Source: Accumulibacter sp. (lineage in GTDB: Bacteria > Pseudomonadota > Gammaproteobacteria > Burkholderiales > Rhodocyclaceae). From it: DNA of 64,000 nt. Within the stretch, counting starts at the first letter, position 1. Every line of letters begins with the position of its first letter. The notes under the pieces were generated by a model. It saw only the letters and a list, made by a program, of their open reading frames with translations. It searched no databases and was not told where the DNA came from. A program made the position numbers and the translations under genes. Shown piece after piece: positions 34,801 through 43,800 of the stretch. Where the stretch lies: positions 1 through 64,000 of the forward strand of contig JACKLW010000013.1 of NCBI GenBank assembly GCA_024235715.1, written 5' to 3'.

Positions 34801-37800
34801 GGCCCGACGGCCGGCGCGTGCTCTATGCCTACGATGCACTTGGCAACCTGGCTTCGTTCCACGATACCAGCACGCAGGAAAGCCGCCGCTACGGCTACGC
34901 CGGCAGCGATGCACACCTGCTGATCCTGGCGACTTCGCCGTCGAGTCAGACGGGCAACGCAATCGATTACGGGGCAACGGTCAACGCTGTGCCAGTGCTT
35001 GCCGACCTGGGCGGCCCCGGGCAGTTCTCCGGCACGCCCTATCACGGCACCCTGGCAGCCGGTGCGAGCGACCTGCTGAGCTTCAATCTGCGGCCCCTGG
35101 AAATCCGGTCGACGCTCAAGGGGACAGTACTTCTGGGCGTGGAGCTGCGCGCCGACGCAGGCAGCGGGCTGCAACCTGCAGCGCCATCGATCGCCGGACT
35201 GACGCCGCTGCTGCAGCATAGCGGCAACGGCAGCGCCTTCGCGCTGTTCGCGGTCAGCGACGCCGGACTCGGTCTGATCCGCATCGCCGGCAGCGACGCG
35301 GGCACCGCCGGCGCTTACACGCTGCAAGTGTTCGTCGCCGGCGACGCCAACCAGGACGGCAGGGTGGACGGGCTCGACAGTGCCCTGGTCGCGCAGGCGC
35401 TGGGCAGTTCGAGCGGGCAGGCGGCTTATGTGCGTGCTGCCGACGTCAACCGCGACGGCACGATCAACGGCGACGACGCGCAGCTTCTCGGCGGCGATTT
35501 CGGCTTTGCCGCCATCGGCCCGCCGCTCGCGCAGTCGTCCGCAGCGCTGACGCACATCGACCTGCCGGCATCGATCGACCTGACGACGCTGGCCAGCGAC
35601 CCGGCCGGCGATCCGCTGTTCTTCGGCATCGTCGGTGCACAGCACGGGACGGCGACGCTGGCGCCCGGTGGCCGCTCGGTGAGCTTCCTTTCGGACCCGG
35701 GTTTTGCAGGGCAGGGCAGCTTCCAGTTTTTCGCTGACGATGGTTATGGCAGATCCGCCGTCGCCACCGTTGTCGTCGATGTCAGCACTGCACCCCTGAT
35801 CAACCTCGACTTCCAGGAGCGGGCGCCGCGGCTGCAACTCGGCGTCATCGGCAGCTGGGATGCGACCTGGGACGCGTCGGTCGGCGACTTCGTACCGACG
35901 GGCCCGCCGCCGGTGGTCACGCCGGTCGACTTCCAGTTCAATGTCGTCGGCGATTTTGCCGACCAGCAGGGCGTGCTCTTGCCGAGTTCCTATCTCTCCT
36001 TCCATTCGACGGACCTGTCGGTGGCCGGTGTTTCGTCAAATGGCCTCTTGCACGCCGTGAACAACGGCACAACGACACTGGTGGTGTCCAGCCACGGCGT
36101 CCAGGCAGCCACCGCGGTTACCGTCGGCATTCCTCAGGACACCCTGGGGCAGTATCTCTATGCCCTGGGACTCAATGCCTATCCGGGGGCGGTGACCCTC
36201 AGCAGCAACGGCGGCAGCCGCCAGATGCAGGTCTTTGCCGAGGCGGACACGACGCTGTCGATGGACCTCACCGCTGCGGCCGCCGGTACCCGCTATTTCG
36301 TCAACCATCCGGGGGTGGTTGACGTCAGTGCCGATGGCCTGATCACTGCCGTCGCCGAAGGCAGCGCGACGCTGACCGTCATCAATGGTCCGGCCGAATC
36401 GCTGCTGCCGGTTCGCGTCGCCGCGCCCGCACCGACGGGGCCCGCCGTGCTCGGGTCTGCCGGCGGCGTGGTGACATCCGCGGACGGTTCCTACGTCGCG
36501 CTACCTCCCGGCGACCTGCACGCCGACACCAGCGTCAGCCTGACCCCCGCGACGCTCGCGCAGCTGCCGCAAGCCGTTCCCGACGGCTTCCGCTTCGCGG
36601 CGGCATTCAATCTCGACGTCGGCGACGACGCTCTGGCCGTGCCCCTGCAGCTTCACGTCAAGGTCGATCCGTCGATTCCGGTGGGCGCGACGGTCTATTT
36701 CTACCAGGCCGGTGAATACCTCAACGACGACGGCACGACGCGGCCGATCTGGTGGCAGGTCGATAGCGGCGAGGTCGGCAGCGACGGAATGGCGCATACC
36801 CATTCACGCCCCTTCCCGGGCATCAAGGACAAGTCACAATACCTGGTCGCGTACCCGACGGTCGATCTCGGGCGCCTGCAACTCGAGGCGGCGCTTACCC
36901 AGCAGCTGGTCCTGACCGTCTCGCTGGCCAGTGCCAGCGGGACCCTGGTCGGTACCCTCGGCGCGGTCAGTGCAGCGGGAATCCTGGCCACGCTGGCGGT
37001 TCCTTCCGCCCCGAGTCCGTTGCCGTTTGCGATCCAGGTCGTACCGCAGGACGGCCTGCCGATCACGACCGTGTCCAATTTCCAGATCGACCCCGGCCAG
37101 GTCAGCGACTTTGCGACGAAGATCACGCCGCCGCCGACGCTGCCGCCGACGGCACCACACATCACCTCGGTGTCGGTCGACCTGACCAGGACCGATCCGG
37201 CCACCGGCGAATTGCTGCATGAGGTCGTGCTGACCGGCAGCCACTTCACCGACTCGGGTCAGAATCCGGACGAGCTTTCGGTCAGCTTCATCCTGCCGGG
37301 GCCGTTCAACAGCAAGAAAACCACGACTGTCAGTCCTACGTCGGGCAGTACGGCGACCGAACTGCACGTTATCGTGCCTGCGTCTGTCGTCCTGGGCCTC
37401 GCGCAGATCAAGGTCACGCGGACCGATGCGCATCAGTCGTTCAAGAACGGCAGCGTCGTGTTCAACTTCTTTACGGTCGACAGCAACGCCGCGACGATCA
37501 ACTCCGAGGGGACCTACGTCTTCGTCGCACTGCCCGAGGGCAAGTACACCCCGGCCGGCGTCGAAGGCGATCTGGCGGTTCTCAATGGCAGCCCGGTGCT
37601 CGGCGAACTGGGCGATCTGATCGCCAGGATTCCTCTCGACTCGGCCGAGGACAATCCCTTCCCGAGAGACGTGGCGATCACCCCGGACAACACGCGCGCC
37701 TATGTCACCCTGCGCGGGTCCGGACGCGTGGCCGTGGTCGATACCGTCGCCCTGCAGCAAATCAATACCAACACCGCGCCACCGCCTGCCAGCAACAAGC

Positions 37801-40800
37801 CGATCACCGGTTCGCTGCACGTCGACCCGGAACTGTTCGGGGTGGAGGTCATCAGGGCCACGCCCATTCGCGCAACGATCGATATCGCCAATCTTGCCAG
37901 CTGGAAACTCAGTCTTCTGCCCTTGAACGGTGGCGGCAGCCCGATTCAGCTGGCAACGGGGAACGCCAACGTAAACAGCGGTGTCCTGACCACCTTCGAC
38001 CCGAAGAGCCACGCCACCGGCAACTACCGTCTGGAACTGGTGGCCACCAGGAAGGATGGACTCGCCTTCGTCGATTCATCGGTTTACATCTACTCGAATC
38101 AGTTCCCCAGCGATTCCATTCGCCTGCCTTTCGGTGCCCAACCCTACGGCATCGCCATCGATCCGGCCGGAAAATACGCCTACGTGGCCGCACAAAGCCC
38201 GTACCTGATCATGGGCGTCGCATCGTCCTACCTGTTCCAGATCGACATCGACCCGGCGTCCGTGAACTACAACCGGGTGGTGCAAAACATCCGCGTCGGC
38301 GGCGAGGTGTCGCTGTCCGGGGTAGACCAGAGCAGCCAGCAAAGCTTTGCCAGCGCTTCGAAAGCGCCGTCGGGCCTGCGCAACGTCGCGGTTTCCGCCG
38401 ACGGGTTGCACGTCTATGTGACCGCTCCGAACGAGAATACGGATCCGAACGGCGGTCATTCCTGGACGAAACTGGCGGGTAATCTGGTCGATATCGATCT
38501 CAACAAGCTTAAAGCGGGCGACCCGGCCGCCATTAAGTACATCCCGGGCAGTCGCGAGACCTATGGCGTTGCCGTCACGCCGGGCCGCCAGGACGTCGGT
38601 TTCACCAATGCCGAGGCCGACGCGCTTGGCGTCTTCGTGACCAACTTTGCCGCCGGCCAGAAGCGGACCATCCCGCTCGACCTCGACAAGCTGGCGACCC
38701 GGCTGAACCCGCAACTCGCGGTGCACAACGCGAGCGGCATCGTGTTCACGCCCGACGGCGGTTATGCCTTTGTCGCCGCCCGTGCCGACCAGGTCAACAA
38801 GGTGTTCGGCGGCGAATTCAACGGTGCCAGCCTCAATGCCAGCGGTGTCAGCGGTTATCTCGACCAGAGTGCCAATCCCCTCTACGAAGCCGGCAACGTG
38901 GCGATCATCAAGGATCCCCTGAGCGACCATCCGCAGGTGGTGGCGGCAACCCGACCGACTCCCTACGGCTTCCCTGTCGATCTGGCGCTTTCGGCCGATG
39001 GTCGCTATCTCTATGTCAGCTACCAGGGACTGCCGACGAGTGCCGGCTCCGGTGGGGTGATGGTCTTTGACGCCAGGGCGATGCTCCAGCAGGTCCAGTT
39101 GCAGCTGAGCACGGACCCGTCGGGCAGGGACATGCGCAAGTACGCGATCGACGACCTGCCGCTGGTCAATGGCAATCGTGCGGCGAACGCCCAGATCGAC
39201 CTGCGTGCCGACTATCTTCTGCATACCGACACCCTTGCCGACGGCAGCAGGGTAACCGCATTCGGAATCCCGGCCGGGAGCAACCGTCCGCCAGTCCTCA
39301 CCGGCGGCTTTCCGGGCGGAATCGCGGTGCAGACGCGGTCGTATCCGCTGAGCGTCTACGACGCGTCGGGCGACAGCACGCCGGAAACGGTCTTCCAGCA
39401 CGGCGTCCTTAAAATCAGCTTCGGCATTCCCTCTTCGGGCCTTCCCGGCGTGGTCAAGGACATGCAGCTCAGGGCCAAGCCGACCGGCGGCGGTGCCGAT
39501 GTTCTCCTGAAGACCTATACCGGACAGCAACTCCAGGTTACCGATGAACTCCTGAACCTCGATGCCCTGGTCACCGTGCCGGTCGAGGGCTACTACAAGA
39601 TCTACCTGCACATCGAGTACGAGAACGGGGCGGCAGGGGAAGACGTCGGTTTCAAGCCGATGACCGTCCAGGGCGACCGGGCCAGTCTTTCTGCGCCCAA
39701 CGTCGCGTCCGATGGCATCATTCGCGGCTCGTTTGCGCCACAGACCTACAACCTTTCCGATTACGTCAATGACGGCGTCGTCATCTATGGCGGGGGCGGC
39801 ACCGATACCCTGAATCTTGGCGTGCTGCCTGCCCATCTGACGAGCATCGACGGCATCTCACTCAGCGCCTTCACCAATGCCTGGAGTTCGCCGCCGAGTC
39901 AGGCGATCTACCGGGGAACGGCGTTTGACTATCTGTGCCTCGATACTGGTCAGGAAATCTACTGCCAGGGTATCGAGCGCTTGCAGTTTGCGGACGGATC
40001 GGTCAAGGAATTGCAGGTCCATCCAACCGATCCCCTGTTCAACCTGCAATGGAATCTGGCGGTCACCGATACTCCCGATGCCTGGCGTTTCACGACCGGG
40101 AGCAGCAAGATCCTGATCGTGTCGGTGGACAACGGTCTTCCCGCTGCACCCGCCGCCGTTGCTGACCTCGACCCGGCGCGGGTGGATGCTTCGCGCCCGG
40201 GCGCAGTTTCCTCCTCCGGCAGCGACTCGCACGGCCATCAGTCGATCAGCATCATGTCGGCCATCGTGAACAACGCGCTGGGAGTCGCCGGCATCAACTG
40301 GACCAGCCCGGTTCTGGTGGAAGATCCCTACAATGCGGCAAGTTCCGCCAACTTCTCGGTGAGCGACGCACTGGCCTATGCGGTTGCCAAGGGCTACGAT
40401 CATGTCGTCTTCCAGGGGGGCATTCAAGGCGAAGGCTGGTTGACCAGCGGCGGCACGCAGGCCCAGCTACAGCAACTGATCGCGGCGAATGCCGACTACG
40501 CGCTTTTTGCCGTGGCCGCGGGCAACGGTGCCGTTGATATCGCCATTACCGATCCGCCCGACCCGGTTTTGAGCGGGGGTGTCGCGCGATTCGCCGCTAC
40601 CAACGCCAATGTCATTGCCGTCGGCGCCTTGATCGCCAATGCGAGTGACGCTTTCACCACCCCGGTCTCCTCTCTGACCATGACCGCCTGGGTGCAGAAC
40701 GCGACCGCGGTCAGCCGCGCCAGTTACTCGAACTTCGGTCCGACGCTGACCCTGATGGCCCCGACCGATTCACCGGCAGTGATCGGCAATGGCACGGTGC

Positions 40801-43800
40801 TGGGAAACTGGCCGGGCCTCACCCCAGCCTCGAACGGCGCCCTGTTTTTCAACGGCACCTCCGCCGCCAACCCCAACATGGCCGGCTATGCGTCGCTGGT
40901 GTGGAGCGTCGATCCGCAACTCTCCGGAACGCGATTGCGCCAACTTCTGATCGACACTGCTGCGCCGCTCAGCGTCACGCGGACCACCAGTACGTTGGCG
41001 CTGAAAGCAGACGTTGCGGCGGATGTGGCGGCGACGTCGATCAGCGTCTCCGATACGGCCTTTGTTCCCAACGGAAAAACCCTCCCGACGCCACAGATCT
41101 GGGTACTTACGGTGGGTTCGGAGGACATGCTTGTCACCGCGATGACACCCGTCGTCGGTGGTTCCACCTACAAGGTCGTTCGCGGCTACAACGGCACCAC
41201 GATTGCTGCTCACAGTACGGGCGCAAGCATCGTCCGCTCCGCGTCCAGCGGCGCCGTCGCAAACGTCGGCGGCATTCCGGGCACCGTGCAGGATCCCGCC
41301 TACGGTTATGGCCTTGTCGATGTGGGTAGCGCAGTTCGCCGCGCTTTTGCCCTGGCCTCGAACGCCAATGTCGCGAATTTCTACCTTGACAACGGCACGC
41401 GCAATCTGGCCTTCCCCGATACCGGCACGGTGACCGTTTCGGGCGTTGGCGCCGCCGGCATCACGATGGCAACCCTCGACGCCTCCGCAACCAATCCACA
41501 GGCGGCTCTCGACCTCTGGTCCAGCCGCCTGCAGGGCACCGCTTCGATGCAGATCGGCGTCAGCGTCGAAGACCTGCCGGACGGCCAACTCGGCGAGGCG
41601 CGCATCGATGCCGTCGGCGCAGACGGCCTGCCGACCGCCGGTACCATCGTCCTCGACCGCAACGCCAGCGGGGTCGGCTGGTTCGTCGATCCGACGCCGC
41701 TCGATAATTCGGAGTTCTCGACGACGCTCGATTCGACCGCCTTCCTGGCCAGCGGGGCTTCCGATGCCGCCGGCAAGTACGACCTGCTCACCGTTCTCCT
41801 GCACGAGGAAGGCCACCTGCTCGGTTTCAATCCGCAGACGGCCGGCTTTTCCGCGCAGGTGGGGACGGTCGCCGGCTCGCAGGTCTTCGTCGGCCCCGGT
41901 TTCACGGCCCGCCTGTCGGCCGATGGCCAGCACCTGGCGGGCAGCAGCTACCCCGACGACCTGATGAACGACGTCCTGGCGCCGTCGGTGCGGCGCCTGC
42001 CTTCGGCCATGGATGTGCAGGTCATCGCTGCCGTTCGCTCCGACAGCCTTGCCCCGTCGCATCCGGATGCAGCCTTCCCGGCCGCCGTCGTCACGGGCAC
42101 GGTGGTCAGCGCCGGCAATTCGCTTGCGGTCGGTAGCGGGCAGGCTGCTGTCCCGGCGCTGCTGCTTGCTGCCCCGCCGGCTTCGCCGACCGGCAACAAC
42201 GGTTTTTCGATCACCGGCGGCGGCAGTCCCCTGGCCGGCTGGACCGAGAACGGATCGGTCGCGACGACCGCCAGCACGGCCACGCTGAGTGAGAATGCAA
42301 CCGTCACCAGCGGCTTGTCGCAAACCTTCGTCGTTCCGGTTGGTGCGACTTCGCTCGAGTTTACGATTTCCTCAAGCGACTTCAGGACCAATCTCGCGGG
42401 CAACCCGCCCGATGCTTTCGAGGCCGCCCTGCTCGACGCCAGCGGGCACCCGGTCATCGCCACCGCGAGCGGACTGAGCCTGACCGACGCGTTCCTGAAT
42501 GTGCAGTCCAGCGGCGACATCTTCTTTGCGCCGGGCGTCAGCGTCTCCGGACGATCGGCCTCCGGTCAGGTCGCGGCGCTGAACTCTCCGATCACCGTGA
42601 CTGCGGACCTCACGGGAGTGGCGGCGGGGACGCAGGTCACGCTCTACTTCGACCTGCTTGGATTCGGGCCGTACGACAGTTCGCTGACCCTCGCAGACGC
42701 CCATTTCGGCCTCGCCAACGGCAATCACGCGCCGGTGGCGGTCGACGACCGGTTGGCTGTGAACGAGGACGTCGCGACGGTGCTCGACGTGCTGGCCAAC
42801 GACAGCGACGCCGAGCACAGCCCGCTGACGGCCACCCTGGTCGATCTTCCCGCGCATGGCGTGCTGACCCAGGCGGCTGGCGGCGCCTTCCTGTACACGC
42901 CGGCGGCGAACTACAGCGGTGCCGACATCTTCACCTACCGGGCCAGCGACGGGCTGCTCGATTCGCGGCTGGCGACCGTCAGCCTGAGCATCGCATCGGT
43001 CAATGACGCACCGCACGGAAGCAGTACCAGCATCGTCACGCTGGAGGACACGCCGGCCGTTCTCGAGGCGGCGGACTTCGGCTTCAGCGACCCCGGCGAC
43101 ACGCCGGCGAACGCGCTCAAGGCAGTGATCATCGACAGCCTGCCGGCCGCCGGGACGCTGACCCTCGCCAACGTCGCGCTGAGCGCCGGCGCCGTCGTGC
43201 AGGTCGCCGACATCGACGCCAAGGCACTGGTATTCACCCCGGCGGCCAACGCCAGCGGCGCGGGCTACGCGCAACTGAGCTTCCGGGTGCAGGACGACGG
43301 CGGCACGGCCAATGGCGGCGTGGACACCGACCCGACGGCGAGGACGCTGAGCTTCGACGTCACCGCGGTGAATCACGCGCCGGTGGCGGTCGACGACCGG
43401 TTTGCTGTGAACGAGGACGTCGCGACGGTGCTCGACGTGCTGGCCAACGACAGCGACGCCGAGCACAGCCCGCTGACGGCCACCCTGGTCGATCTTCCCG
43501 CGCATGGCGTGCTGACCCAGGCGGCTGGCGGCGCCTTCCTGTACACGCCGGCGGCGAACTACAGCGGTGCCGACATCTTCACCTACCGGGCCAGCGACGG
43601 GCTGCTCGATTCGCGGCTGGCGACCGTCAGCCTGAGCATCGCATCGGTCAATGACGCACCGCACGGAAGCAGTACCAGCATCGTCACGCTGGAGGACACG
43701 CCGGCCGTTCTCGAGGCGGCGGACTTCGGCTTCAGCGACCCCGGCGACACGCCGGCGAACGCGCTCAAGGCAGTGATCATCGACAGCCTGCCGGCCGCCG

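Noticed and set aside
14019..36005. Several minus-strand open frames of 1,000-1,560 codons within giant gene 1
   Set aside because: They mirror the repeats of the plus-strand gene and show no family motif. They are a consequence of high GC at third codon positions.
39790..39830. RTX array and hence a classical type I secretion substrate
   Set aside because: Only one GGGGTDTLN-like nonapeptide is visible, not an array, and it is not near the C-terminus.
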